Source of the DNA: Cyanophora paradoxa
Lineage: Eukaryota > Glaucocystophyceae > Cyanophorales > Cyanophoraceae
Assembly: GCA_004431415.1 (NCBI GenBank)
Contig: QPMI01000032.1
Coordinates: 62,001 to 126,000 of the forward strand
DNA: 64,000 nt
Direction of reading: 5' to 3'
The translations under genes were made by a program, and so were the position numbers. This document shows, one piece after another, positions 1 through 10,459 of this stretch. Positions within the stretch are counted from its first letter, which is position 1. Every line of letters begins with the position of its first letter. The notes beneath the pieces are model-generated. The model searched no databases, was not told the DNA's origin, and saw only the letters and a program-made list of their open reading frames with translations.

Positions 1-525
1 GAGCCGAACCGCACGTCGAAAGCGGGCCGGTCCCCTGTCGCCCGGGCGATGACGCCGGCCCGCGCCGCCCCGAAGTTCCCGTCGTCTCTTTGCATGTGAA
101 TGACTACCGATATCTGTCCTCTACAGCTCTTTCGGCCTCTGGCTGGATGTCAAGGTTGGCCGCTGACTTGCAGGGTCCGCGCGGCGGCGGGACGCTGAAA
201 GAGGCAAACTCGACTCAAGAAAGTGCTCCCAGCCGGAGCAGAGCGACTTGGGCGAGCGAGGCCGACGCCCGCTGGTCGAAGGCCGCTTTGATCAGCGTCG
301 CACATGTAGCCCCCCGCGGCTCGCCCCCCTCCCCATTGAACTCTCGCCTCGACGAGCTGGGGTCAAGCGACCAAAGGACCACGCCCAGCTCGGTTTAGCA
401 AGTCTGCTGCAAGCGCTAGCGCGCACAGCCGACCGGAGCGCGGACGTCAGGTGACCGCCAGGTGACCGCGATTCTTCTCCTCTACGCTTTATGACCATCA
501 CCCCACCATCTGACACGTTTGACAC
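1..525. other. Gene-free leader region
   Basis: No convincing coding exon is visible. The open frames here overlap one another on both strands and show no motif, so they look like by-products of GC-rich sequence. The region could hold the promoter or 5' exons of the cysteine-rich gene that follows, but I see no clear promoter element. Confidence 0.4.
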
Positions 526-1281
526 GTGACAGTGTGGCGGCCCGCTTCGATGCCGCCGAAGAAAGATTCCGGTTGCGGGTGCGGCCCAGGCTCGAGGTGC
601 ATCCGCTGCCCGTGCAGGAGCGAGGACGAGCTTTGCAGCACGTCCAGATGCGGCTGCGATCCATCGAAGTGTGAGAACAGGCGATCCGGCCCCAGGCCCC
701 CAGCCGCAGCTTCTGGTTGCGAGTGCGGCCCGAGCTCGAAGTGCATCCGCTGCCCGTGCGGGGTGGGCGGTGTCCCTTGCAGCGAAGCCGTGTGCAGTTG
801 TAGGTCTTCCATGTGCGAGAACAGGCGGTCCAGCTTCATGCCGTCCTCGAGAGCTGCAGCAGCTGCAGCTGGGTGCGAGTGCGGCCCGAGCTCGAAGTGC
901 ATCCGCTGCCCGTGCGGGGTGGGCGGTGTCCCTTGCAGCGAAGCCGCTTGCAGCTGTAAGTCTTCCATGTGCGAGAACAGGCGGTCCAGCTTCATGCCGT
1001 CCTCGAGAGCTGCAGCAGCTGCAGCTGGGTGCGAGTGCGGCCCGAGCTCGAAGTGCATCCGCTGCCCGTGCGGGGTCGGAGGGGTTCCTTGCAGCGAAGC
1101 CGCGTGCAGCTGTAGGTCTTACATGTGCGAGAACCGACGCGCAGCCGCAGCCTCCAGCAGCTCGAGCTCGAGCTCCAGACCGGGCGCTGCCGCCGCGTCG
1201 CGCGCTCCTCCCGCGGCCGCCGGGCCCTCTCCAGGTGATCTCCGCTCAGGTTCTTTGGCCTGCGGCGCTCTCAGCCTTTGA
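526..1281 (+). CDS. Cysteine-rich protein with four CXC-like repeats
   Basis: The frame carries four near-identical cysteine-rich units of about 45 residues. Each follows the order C-x-C-x5-C-x2-C-x-C-x6-C-x3/4-C-x-C-x4-C-E-N-R-R (for example CECGPSSKCIRCPCG, then CSEAACSC and CENRR), separated by Ala/Ser-rich linkers. The spacing resembles the zinc-clustering CXC domains of the tesmin/TSO1 and MSL2 families, which bind DNA, so a chromatin or DNA-binding role is plausible. That is inference. ATG codons occur at 526 in frame and at 549 (MPPKKDSGCGCG); 549 may be the true start. The frame probably does not end at 1281: a possible donor at about 1235 and acceptor at about 1274 would join it in phase to downstream exons that reach the D-H-I-V-E exon at 1374. 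Repeats two to four are almost identical at DNA level, which suggests recent tandem duplication. Confidence 0.55.
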   Translation: MTVWRPASMPPKKDSGCGCGPGSRCIRCPCRSEDELCSTSRCGCDPSKCENRRSGPRPPAAASGCECGPSSKCIRCPCGVGGVPCSEAVCSCRSSMCENRRSSFMPSSRAAAAAAGCECGPSSKCIRCPCGVGGVPCSEAACSCKSSMCENRRSSFMPSSRAAAAAAGCECGPSSKCIRCPCGVGGVPCSEAACSCRSYMCENRRAAAASSSSSSSSRPGAAAASRAPPAAAGPSPGDLRSGSLACGALSL

Positions 1282-1373
1282 ACTTCGTTCGCACCAGGGG
1301 CGCCCGCGGCCGGAGCGCCGGCGCGGCGGATGCACACGCGAGCCGTGAAGGCACTCCCCTCGTTCCCCCGCAG

Positions 1374-2370
1374 TGCGGCGCTGAGCGACGCGGCGAGCGA
1401 GCTGCGGGAGGAGCTGTACGTGAACGTGTCGGGCAAGCGGGACGTGGTGCTCGCGTACCGGGGTAGAGACCTCTACACGGGGAGCGCGAGCGTACCCTCC
1501 CCGCACGTCGACCACATTGTCGAAACGCAGGCACGTACCCCCCCCCACCCCCGGCACCCTCCTGACACCCCTCTAATCCCTACCGCCCTTTCCGCTTCTC
1601 CCCCCCCCCCCTACCCCTTCCCGCTTCTCCCCTCACCCCCCACTTCTCGTCACCCTTCTACCCCCCCCCTTCCACCCCCCCCCTTCCACCCCCCCCCCCC
1701 CGGCCCACCCCACACACACATCCTACCCTTCTCAAACCCTCCCTGCCTCCCCCATCCCCCACCCACCTCCCACCCCACCCCACCCCCACCCCGCTCCCCG
1801 CCCCCGCCCCCGCCCCCGCCCCCCGCCCCCGCCCCCCGCCCCCGCCCCCGCCCTCCGCCCCCCACCCCCCGCCCCGCGCCCCCTGCCCCCTGCCCGCCCC
1901 CCGCGTCCTCCAACAGCTCGTTTCAGGTCCTGGCGCACGCGATGGCGCGGGCGAGGGTACGCCCCTCGGACCCGGGGGTACGCGACCTCCGGGGGGCGGT
2001 CAACCTGGAGGACCTCTCGAACTACAACGTGACGAGCGGGGAGGTCAACATGTCCAAGGGGCAACTTTTTAAGTACTGGCTCACGCAGCCAATCTGCGAC
2101 GGCGCCGGGATCCTCCCCGCCGCCCTCAACATGAAGTTCGCTGCCGCACTTCTAATCGAAATCCAGCGCTCGCGATTAATGCTGTACCCTTGCGTCGTCG
2201 GCAGGTGCGAGCGCTTCATGCGGAACATCGGGAGGGGTATCGCGGACGCTTTCCCGGGGGTACACGCGGCGGTGCAGGAGACGCGGCGGGGCGGCGGCCG
2301 CGTCGGGGGGTACGGCGACGTGGCAGACGCGCTGGAGACGATCTTCGCCGCCATGGACATCGGGGACTAA
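1374..2370 (+). CDS. Exons with D-H-I-V-E / N-x-x-K-G nuclease-like motif
   Basis: Two exons read in one frame around a pyrimidine-rich intron at 1531-1926. The first contains PHVDHIVETQ and the second starts VLAHAMARA and later has NLEDLSNYNVTSGEVNMSKG. An Asp-His...Glu core followed by Asn and a Lys-Gly segment is the layout of some HNH-like nuclease folds found in fungal and algal mobile or conflict proteins, but I cannot prove catalysis. The intron must start with GC (CAG|GCACGT): the downstream acceptor at 1926 is phase 0, and the nearby GT at 1535 would break the frame. The stop is TAA at 2368-2370. This may be the 3' half of the CXC-repeat gene just upstream, which would give a DNA-binding plus nuclease-like protein. 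A 29-nt intron at 1345-1373 would be needed in that model, which is unusually short. Confidence 0.42.
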
Positions 2371-3686
2371 TTTATTGATCTTAACGGCTGATTATTCCGT
2401 GTTATGCGTTGACGAAAATAGCGCGTTACTATCGTTCGTTGTCGACAGTAATGAATTAAATTAAAGTGCTGTACATGTGCTGCATGCTTTATTTAGGGGC
2501 CAAACGCATCGGCCGCCACTACGACGAGTACCGGATCCGGATGTCACAGTGTACATCTCATGGAACCAGCTCACCCGGCCCAGACTGGCGGCCACTTATA
2601 AATTAAGGACGACTCCGTATACGACTCGGCGACGCCGTGACGTCGACGGCCGCGGGGATCGGGATTCCGTGCACGTGGGCTGAAGGTCAGTTCGGACCCG
2701 GCCGCGCGCGCGCGGGCCCCGGGCGCGCATTAACGCATCATGGCATGCCGTCGACGTCGGACCTCGAATTTCGAAGTCCGGGGATCCATACCTTCGCGCT
2801 GCTCCGGTCCTTGATCCGGTACGCGGCAGCTGCGGCGGATCGGAAGCGCCGCCGCGGCGGTGCACGTGACCGTCGAGCTGGTGAACAAACCAAAACGGTG
2901 TACGGCCCCCGGGCCCTGAAGCACCACGGAACGGGTACAATAAACCCAACTGACCTCCGAATCACCTCCGATCCTCCATTTCGGCATTGCGGCAGCACTG
3001 CCGCAGCAGAGCCCACCGGCATCCTTATCTCAGGTCCGCCGCCGCGGCGCGCCGCGTCCTCGCAGAGATGTCAGATCTAGCTAGATCTATAGCTAGAGCT
3101 CTGCTGCTAGCGCTCCGGTCACATGTACACCGGGTGCCCGCACTGCCCGGCCCGGCCGCCGCGGGGCGTGACGTGGCGGACGTCGACGTCGGCGTTCTCG
3201 TTGGCCACGTTACGCCTTCGCGATAGCGCAGCCGTTGCCCAATCTTATGCCTTTGCCTAATGGGCCGTTACCACGTCCCTGGGCTAGCGCCGCCCGGCCC
3301 CTTTGCCTGTCCGCCGGCCGCGGGCGCCTGTCCATGTCCGGGCGCGCGCGGGACGGGGCGGCCGCGGGGCGCTGACGCGCTGTACATGTTAACGTTCGTG
3401 GTCGGGGCGCTTCCTCAGATTCTCCCGTCGTCGGCCGGGGCCGTCGAACACGCACCCTTAAGCTTCAGCATGGCTGGCTACGTGACCTGCGGAACTCCCG
3501 GCTGGCAGCCTCTCTCCGACGACGTGCGGATCCGGATAGCATGCGTTCAATTTAAACTTGCGCGCGCGACGCGACGTCGGCCCTGACGCGACGTCGGCCC
3601 CGGACCTAACCCCGGGCTGCTTATATTAGGGGGCGCGCTTCCGTACTCCGGAGTAGGCTGATGGCCGGCGGCTCGCGCACGCGCAG
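2371..3686. other. Intergenic region, no supported gene
   Basis: Open frames on both strands overlap without domain signal. The sequence is rich in short palindromes (around 3070 AGATCTAGCTAGATCT and neighbours) and in CG-rich restriction-site-like words. Nothing else recognisable. Confidence 0.5.
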
Positions 3687-4028
3687 ATGGGCGGGGCGTT
3701 CTGCTGCCCCCCCGGCGCGACCTCCGTCGGCATCGTCGGGGGGAACCCCGTCTGCAGCGGGCCCGCCGGGGTCGCCGAGGCCCAGCCGGCCTTGATCAAC
3801 GGGGCGCCATCCTCGACCGGCACCTCGTCCTCGACTGCTCCCGTTCCCGACGGCGCCCAAGCCTACACGCAGTACTGGCAGCTGGACGGCGGGGTGCAGG
3901 CGTACTCCGCGGACGGCTTCGACGCCGCCGCCGACGCGGACGCCCTCGTCGACGCCCCCGAAGCCGACGCGGTCCGCCTCGCCCCCGCCCTCGCCCTCGC
4001 CCCCGCCAGGCCGCCCCGTGAGGACTGA
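3687..4028 (+). CDS. Hypothetical small protein with MGGAFCC start
   Basis: This is a 113-residue open frame starting MGGAFCCPPG. A glycine after Met plus adjacent cysteines would fit N-myristoylation and palmitoylation, so membrane attachment is possible. The middle is Ser/Thr/Ala-rich and includes AYTQYWQLDGGVQAYSADGF, followed by an Ala/Asp/Pro-rich tail. No known domain is seen. The ATG directly follows GCGCAG, so it could instead be an exon of a longer gene. A longer open frame lies on the opposite strand, but it is Arg/Gly-rich and looks like a shadow of the GC-rich sequence. Confidence 0.3.
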   Translation: MGGAFCCPPGATSVGIVGGNPVCSGPAGVAEAQPALINGAPSSTGTSSSTAPVPDGAQAYTQYWQLDGGVQAYSADGFDAAADADALVDAPEADAVRLAPALALAPARPPRED

Positions 4029-4808
4029 CCCAAGGCGCGCGGCAGGCCGACGTCGACGGCGGGGCGGCGTGGGCGGAGGACGGGGCGGGCGACCACCTCC
4101 TCGCCTCCGATCTGCCCCTTGCCGCCCCCGAGCACCTCCTCTGAGCCCGGGGCCGCCCCCGCAGAGGGCGCAGGGCCTGGGGCGCGGGGCCGGGCGTTGG
4201 GCGCGGGCTGTAGAGTAGATCGAAGCTCGAAGCCACAGCCCGCTTCTCGCGCGGCGCCCGCCGGGCCAGTATACATACGTACCGCTTCGAATTCCAGCCA
4301 TATAATGCTAGCGCTAGTGTTAGCTGCGGCTATTCGCGGTCGCAGTACGTATACGTTGTTCTTAATCCCGCTTCCGAGGCTCGGAGACCAGGCCTAGCTG
4401 CAGGCCTAGCTGCGCCGCCCCGGGCCCGCTTCACCCGATGGATTCCCGGCGCGTAGATGAGCGTCAACATTTGCACTTTTATTCCATCCGAATCGCACAC
4501 TTTAGCAACATCGGATCATGTACAGGTTCGCGATCGCGACAAAAGGAGAAGCGCTGCACGCATTCGGCTTCGAAATCAGAATCCGTCTGGTCCCACCGAG
4601 CCACCCGGTCCCGCGGCCGAGCCTTGGAGCTCGATCGCGAGCCGCCGGGTCGAAACTCGGCGAGGGGCTGCGTGCACTTAGCCTCCTACCCGGAAGCCTC
4701 GAGGGACTCGCCGGGGGCGGGGGGGATGGGAGAGGGGGTACGGTAGCCCATCGGATGAGTGCAGAGCCGGTCGGGCGGGCGGGTAGAGGCTCGCGATCGA
4801 GCTGGGAT

Positions 4809-6000
4809 TCAACGGGGGCAGGGGATACACGACTTCTTGTGCGTCTTCCAGTCCAGTTTCTGAGTCGAAGTCATATGAGCCGCAGGGGGTGAATCTGGAG
4901 CTCAGGCGCGCCGGCGCCGGCACCTGGCAGTCGCGGCCGCAGTACCAGACCTCCTCGCAGCGGCCGCAGACCTTGAGAGCCGCGCCGCCCTCGCCGCAGC
5001 GGGCGCCGCACGCGTGCGCGGCGCAGGCGGCCGTGACGCCCCGGCCCTCCAGGTCCTCGATCGCGCGGGCCTGCCTCTCCAGCTCCTCGAACGCCTCTGA
5101 GGTAGAGTCCCGCGTCAGACCAGCGCGGCTGGTTGCCCGCGGCCGGCCGGCCGCGCGCGCTCGCGCACGCACCTTCGACGGTCTTTTCGCCTCCGAAAAA
5201 GCCCTCCTCCTCAAGAGCCGGGCCGAAGGTCGTGCACTTGACGTCGTTGATGCCGGCGCCCCGGCACCGCTCGAGCAGCGCCTCCAGCGACGCGCGGTGC
5301 GCCGCAGGGTCAGCGTTGCGGGCTAGCACGAGGACCTCCTTCCCTCCCGGGACCTGCAGACGGCTCAGAATGTCTGCGCGCGCGCGCGCGCCAGGGGACG
5401 TCAGCCGGCGAGCGAGCGTTGGCTGCATGAGGATGCGGGGGCCGGCGATCATCAAGCGCACATTCACAGAAGGGAGCTGCCGGAGGGCCGCGCGGCAAAG
5501 CCGAGGGGGGCACTGCTGCTCGGCCGCGCGGTTTAGGAACCGGCTGGGGTGCGCCTGGCTGACCGTGCGCCAAGCGCCCTCCCATCTCGACGAAGACTGC
5601 AGCTGTATTAGAGGGGCATCCGAACCGGGGCGGGGCGCTGCGGCAGAACTTGCGGTGGCGTACCGGACGAGGGCGAGGGGCGGTCGACGTGGTTCGGCGC
5701 CAGGCCGCGCAGGTCATTCAGCGCGCCTGCTCGTCGTTCAGCTTTCCTTTCTAGAGCGAAGCGGCTGGCGCGCGCACGCTGCAGGCCATCGAAGGATTGG
5801 CCGGTCAGGTCAAACGGAGCCGCAGGAACGCTCGGCGCCTCTGCCATGAAGTCGCAACCCTTCAGATTCATCTTAATGTTATAGTACCGACACATCAGAA
5901 GCAAGAGCTGCAAATCGCGGTTGTGCTCTTGCGCTGTCGAACGGATGACCACCGGGCGGCCGCGAGGGTCCGCAGGGCAAAGCGTGCTGTACACGGCCAT
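4809..6000 (-). CDS. MYND-type zinc-finger protein, copy A
   Basis: This is a multi-exon gene read on the minus strand from the ATG at 6000 (MAVYSTLCPADPRGRPVV). A middle exon (about 5600 down to 5173) reads ...LSRLQVPGGKEVLVLA... and LEALLERCRGAG. The exon at 5096-4924 reads EAFEELERQARAIEDLEGRG and then the first part of a MYND finger (CGARCGEGGAALKVCGRC, VWYCGRDCQ). The exon at 4859-4809 supplies the last part, KLDWKTHKKSC. The splice CAG|GTGCCGG to CTCAG|AAACTG is in phase and completes the C..C / C..C / C..C / H...C pattern that binds two zinc ions. MYND fingers mediate protein-protein contacts, often with transcription regulators. The role here is unknown. Exon 1 to exon 2 junctions are not fully resolved. 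A paralogue lies just upstream in the same orientation. Confidence 0.72.
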
Positions 6001-6439
6001 CGTGCTGCGCTACTGCAAGCGTATACGTACGTATACACCGAAAACGACACGCGCCAGCAAGCTTCGAGCTTCCTTGACTTGACCGTTGAGGTCAACGTTA
6101 CCCCTCCCCCCTCCCCCCCTCCCCGCCCCCCTCCCCGCGGCCGGCCCGGGCCCATGGCCCAGCGCGGCCGGCGCCTGCGCATGCGCGCGCATGCTCCCGG
6201 CCGCGGCCGCGACGCCGCCGCGCGGCCCGGTCCCTCACTGAATCGGCAGCTGCGAATTCATGCATGCTCAGGTTTACGTATCTGGTAGACCGTCGGACAC
6301 TGCCACATGTACATGAACACTAGTACTGTCAAAATAACAATATTAATACGAGTACTGCATACTATGATATCGGCCAGCGCTAGCCCTGACCCGCCACGGC
6401 CAGCGCTAGCCGGGATCGGAGGCACGCACGCGCACGCTG

Positions 6440-6660
6440 CAGGCCATGGCCATCGCCATCGATCGAGAAGGGCCCCTACCAGGCAGCCGGGTGCGCAAGC
6501 CCCGCGGCCCGGGGATCAGAGGGGTACGACGTCGACGACGGCGGCGCCGGGGGTGCCGGCCGGGGCCCGCGGGGAGGTGCCGGCCCCGGTGGCAGGGCCG
6601 GAGGAGGCGGCGGAGGAGGAGGCGGAGGAGACGGAGGGGGAGGCGAGGGGGAGGCCGGCA
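6440..6660. pseudogene. Partial copy of the last exon of the armadillo-like gene
   Basis: About 200 bases here closely match 10,430-10,620, the 3' end of the armadillo-like gene, in the same orientation. The shared stretch includes a GAGGGGTACGACG block, a GGCCGGGGCCCGCGGGGAGG block and a GGAGGCGGCGGAGGAGGAGG block. The reading frame that is open in the parent is not kept here. It sits between the two MYND genes with no other exon of the parent nearby. It is best read as a dead local duplicate. Confidence 0.5.
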
Positions 6661-7086
6661 GCTCGAGCTCAACGGTAGCTCGGCAGCTCGCCGAGTCGAG
6701 TGGCTCTCTGATTCAACAGTCCTGACGGGCGCGGCCGGTAGTGGGGGCTGACTCGGTAGTGGGGGAGGGAGGAGGAGGGAGGGAGAGGGGTGGGAGTGGT
6801 GGTGGGGGGGGGGGGGGGGGGGAGGGGAGGGGGGGGGGGCGAGAGAGGGGGGGAACGGGCCCACCCCCGGCCGACCGGGGGCCCTGGGAGACGAAAGAGA
6901 GGGAGGAGATGAATGGAGAGAAGCGCGAGCCAGCCCAAAGCCTGAAGGGTAAGAATTCGAAGCCGGGCCCGGGGAGGCGAAGACTCCAGAAAGGGCAGTG
7001 GCCGAGCTAGAGTCCCCTGGGGCTGAGAAGGAGAGGCAGGGGCCGGAGAGCTGCTGATCGAAGAGCACGCTCCGGCGCGGCAGAGC

Positions 7087-8233
7087 TCAGTGGCTGCACG
7101 AATCCCTGTGCGTGTCCCAGTCGCCGACCTGCGCGGCACGCAGCAGTGTCGCTCGTGTCAGCCTCCGGCCTCACGATCAGCCGGTGGGGCCAGGCCGGGG
7201 GAGGCGCCGCACCTGGCAGTCGCGGCCGCAGTACCAGACGCCTCGGCAGCGGGCACAGGTCTTCAGGAGCGCGCCGCCCTCGCCGCAGCGGGCGCCGCAC
7301 ACGGCGCAGGCGGCCGTGACGCCCCGGCGCTCCAGGTCCTCGATCGCCCGGCTCTGCTTCTGCAGCTCCTCGAACGCCTCTGAGAAGTTCACGAAGTTAG
7401 AAACGCATACAGCGGCGGTGCGGCTTCGGCGCGGCGCGGCGCGGCCGGGCGCGGCGCACTGTCGACGTGGGTCGGGTCGGCAAGATCGCGCACGGCGAAG
7501 GCGCCCTCGTCGACGCTTCTGAGGCCGATGGCGCAGGCCGCCCCGTCGATTGCGACCCCGGCGCCCCTGCAGCGCTCGAGCAGCGCATTCACGGCCGCGC
7601 GGTGGGCCTCGGCGTTCATGCTGCCGCTCTGGACGATGACGGGCTTCCCGCCGGCCACTTTCAGGCGGCTATAGAGCACTGCGTGTACGCACGCGTCGTC
7701 GTGAGCACCGCGGCACGCCAGATCGGGTTCAACTTGGCAATTGCAAGTTCACGCGCACGGTTGCGGCAGTCGACGATGCCGGGCGGGAGCTGGCCGCTTG
7801 CAGCGCTCTGGCGAAGCGCAACTAAAAGAAAGCAACTGTGTCAGGGTCGGTATTCGAGCTAGCATGCCGGGGCTCGTGGTGACGCACCGGACATTGGCGA
7901 TGGGCGGTCGACGTGGTTCGGCGCTAAGCCGCGCAGATCATTCAACGCCCCTGCCCGTCGTTTAGCTTTCCTTTGGGATCGAACGAGCGGGGCGGGAGGC
8001 GCACGCTGCAGGCCGCCGGCGTATGGGTCGCCGATGTTGTAAACATTTGCGCTCGGATCGCGCGGCGATGCAGTCATGAACGCGCTAAGGGTGGGCTCGA
8101 TCTTAATCTGATAATGTTGAACGATCGCAAACATGGTCTCGAGGTGTCTGAGGTGTTCGTCTATCGTCGCTGTCTCCAGAACCACCGTGCGGCCGCGGGG
8201 GTTCGTCGGGCATATTGTGCTGTATGCGGGCAT
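7087..8233 (-). CDS. MYND-type zinc-finger protein, copy B
   Basis: This is a paralogue of the gene at 4809-6000 with the same exon plan. The first exon starts at ATG 8233 (MPAYSTICPTNPRGRTVV, aligned to MAVYSTLCPADPRGRPVV of copy A). A middle exon (about 7800 to 7460) contains VLYSRLKVAGGKPVIV and VNALLERCRGAG. The exon at 7379-7213 has AFEELQKQSRAIEDLERRG and CAVCGARCGEGGALLKTCARC plus VWYCGRDCQ. The last exon at 7128-7087 gives VGDWDTHRDSCSH and TGA. All zinc ligands of a MYND finger are present, so the copy looks intact. The finger is the best conserved part. The middle exon has diverged strongly and its 5' boundary is uncertain, since a stop occurs in one candidate frame near 7750. Function unknown. 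Confidence 0.68.
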
Positions 8234-10459
8234 TCTAGATCTACTGAGTGTGTCGCAAGTACACCGCTCCAGACTGCAGCTGCAGACACCCGGCCGCGGC
8301 GCCCCAATAACTAGTCTACCCCCCCCCCCCCCCCCCCTCTCCCGGCCCGCGGCCGCTTCGATTCGAATTCTTCCCACTCTAGATCTCCTCCAGTACTAGT
8401 CCCTCGGGATCCGAGGCTCCCGCTTCGCATTCCCGGGCCCCACCTCGCGCACCCCTAGGCCTGGTTCCCCAGCTCATGCAGCCGGCTCACCCCAGCTATA
8501 TTTTAATTTTAGGCTGCAGCTGACTCTGAGCTGCAGCTGATCATGATCATGAGCCGTACGCGTACGTATACGCGTGTAACGCCAGTAAATATAACTGCCA
8601 AAATACATGGTATACGTATATATGTGTATTTACTAGCAGACCGCGCCCGGGCCTGTGCAAGTGCGGCAAGTGCGGGCCGGGCGCGGAGGTGCAAGGGGGG
8701 GTACTTGACTCATTGCAGGGTACTTGGGGGGGAAAGAGGGGGGCGGGGGGGGGGGGGTAGGCAGGCGGCCGGGCGAGGCGGGCGGGGTGTCGAGGTGGGC
8801 GGGTGGGGTGGGGAGGCGGGCGGCGGCATGCGCATGCGCACCAGGCCAGCGGGCAGGCGAGGTCGGCGGCGGGAGGGGGCACGGGAGCTAGGAGCAGCAG
8901 GTGGCTCCGGTGCCGAGGCCTCCGCATAGCCTGCACAGGGCCGAGGCGTCAGCTCGCCCCAGAGAGCGGCGGCGCGGGGGTGGGGCCCAACGGGGGCGGC
9001 AGGATTAGGCCTAGGTGCGCAGCATTAGCGGCGGGGCGAACTTGGAGGCGACGAAGCGAGGCAGCGGGCAGCGCGGCGGGTGGGGAAGCGGACGGAACGG
9101 CAGGTGGCGCCGGGCACTGCGCATAGCCTGCGCAGGGCCGAGGCGTCAGCTCGCCCCAGAGAGCGGCGGCGCGGGGGTGGGGCCCAACGGGGGCGGCAGG
9201 ATTAGGCCTAGGTGCGCAGCATTAGCGGCGGGGCGAACCTGGAGGCGACGAAGCGAGGCAGCGGGCAGCGCGGCGGGTGGGGAAGCGGACGGAACGGCAG
9301 GTGGCGCCGGGCACTGCGCATAGCCTGCGCAGGGCCGATGCGTCATGATCAGCGCGCCCTGTAGAGCAGCGGCGCGGGTGCGGGGCCCAGCCCGGCGCGG
9401 CGTACTAGGAGCAGCTGCGAATACTGCGACGCCGCCACCATCTGCTACGGATCCGGAGCGCTGGCCGGGGGTCAAGATAAGCGTGCTTGTGCGTGGCGCC
9501 CCGCGGCCGGCGCCGCGAGGCGTGGCCGCCGGCGCCCCGTACTTGCTCACCGGCATGGCAGCTCGTCGTGAGCTACTGATCATGAGCTGGAGTCTGCTTA
9601 AATCGGAGTCCGCGGCCGAGCGACACGCCGCCGCGCGCCCGAGCGCCGAGCGAGCGGCCGCATCCGGAAGCGCACCGGAACGCGGTGGGCGCCTTCTTTC
9701 TGCACTCTCGAGCTCTTCTTTAGTCATTCGTCATCTTTCGGTGCTCTCCGCACTGACACTCTCCGAGGCCGCTAGGAGCGCATCCTCGGATGATCAGAGC
9801 AGAACTTCAGCGCCATTGCGATCGGTCGGAGCGACGCCCTCGTCCGGGTCCACCTCGGCGGCGAGAGTCGGCGCCGGCCGGGCGCCGCGCCGGCGCGCCA
9901 TGGCGAGAACGTAGTGCTGCGTACCCAGCAATCGGCGCCAAACTCGCAGGAGCTTTTTTTCCGGCGTCCGGTACAACAGGTACTTGAGGCGGCCTAGCGC
10001 GCCACGCGCCGCTTTTCGCACCCAGGCATGTATGACATAGTTTGTAGAGAGCATTGAAAGCGTTCAGGAGCACGTGGTTTGGCGCATATAGCGATAGTAG
10101 GTGAGGCGCGACCTCGACATGTTTGCGCAGCCCCGCCCTTGCATTTTTTTCCGCCGCTCGCAGCGGCTACGATGCGATCACACCTATACGAGAGCGCATG
10201 CAAAGAATCTCATCTAACAAAAATTGCTAACACAGAAAGTACGCCGCACCAATTCACCAGGGGAGCAAGGGAGGGGGTACCCCCCCTTGCAATAACAATA
10301 TTAATACTCAATAAGCTGCCATATGCAAGGCGACCGGGCCCGATGTGACGGCGATGTGGCCCAGTGGCCCGCGCCGCAGTACTGGTGGTCTCCGTGTGCC
10401 TTGCAATTGGCCGGGAAGCCCAGGCCCTGATGGAGCCCGTACCAGCCGCGGCGCGGGGC
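8234..10459. other. Intergenic region with repeats and homopolymer tracts
   Basis: Between the start of MYND copy B and the end of the armadillo-like gene I see a C-rich run at about 8320, G-rich tracts near 8700-8830, the 197-bp tandem repeat and several palindromes. One minus-strand frame at 10054-9794 (MLSTNYVIHAWVRKAARG...) is mildly protein-like and basic, but it has no recognisable domain. I give it only about 0.2 as a gene. Confidence 0.4.
8924..9400. repeat. 197-bp tandem repeat, two copies plus a partial third
   Basis: The word GCATAGCCTGCRCAGGGCCG starts at about 8924, 9121 and 9318, a spacing of exactly 197 bases. The first two units are almost identical over their full length. 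The third breaks off after the first ~30 bases and then diverges. Open frames across the repeat are duplicated with it and are not considered genes. Confidence 0.85.

Noticed and set aside
1540..1926. Proline-rich coding region inside the D-H-I-V-E gene
   Set aside because: It is a C-rich intron; the frame is open only because CCC codons never make stops, and the motif set continues directly across it.
9015..9323. Gene covering the 197-bp repeat
   Set aside because: The frame simply spans duplicated non-coding units and has no protein-like features.
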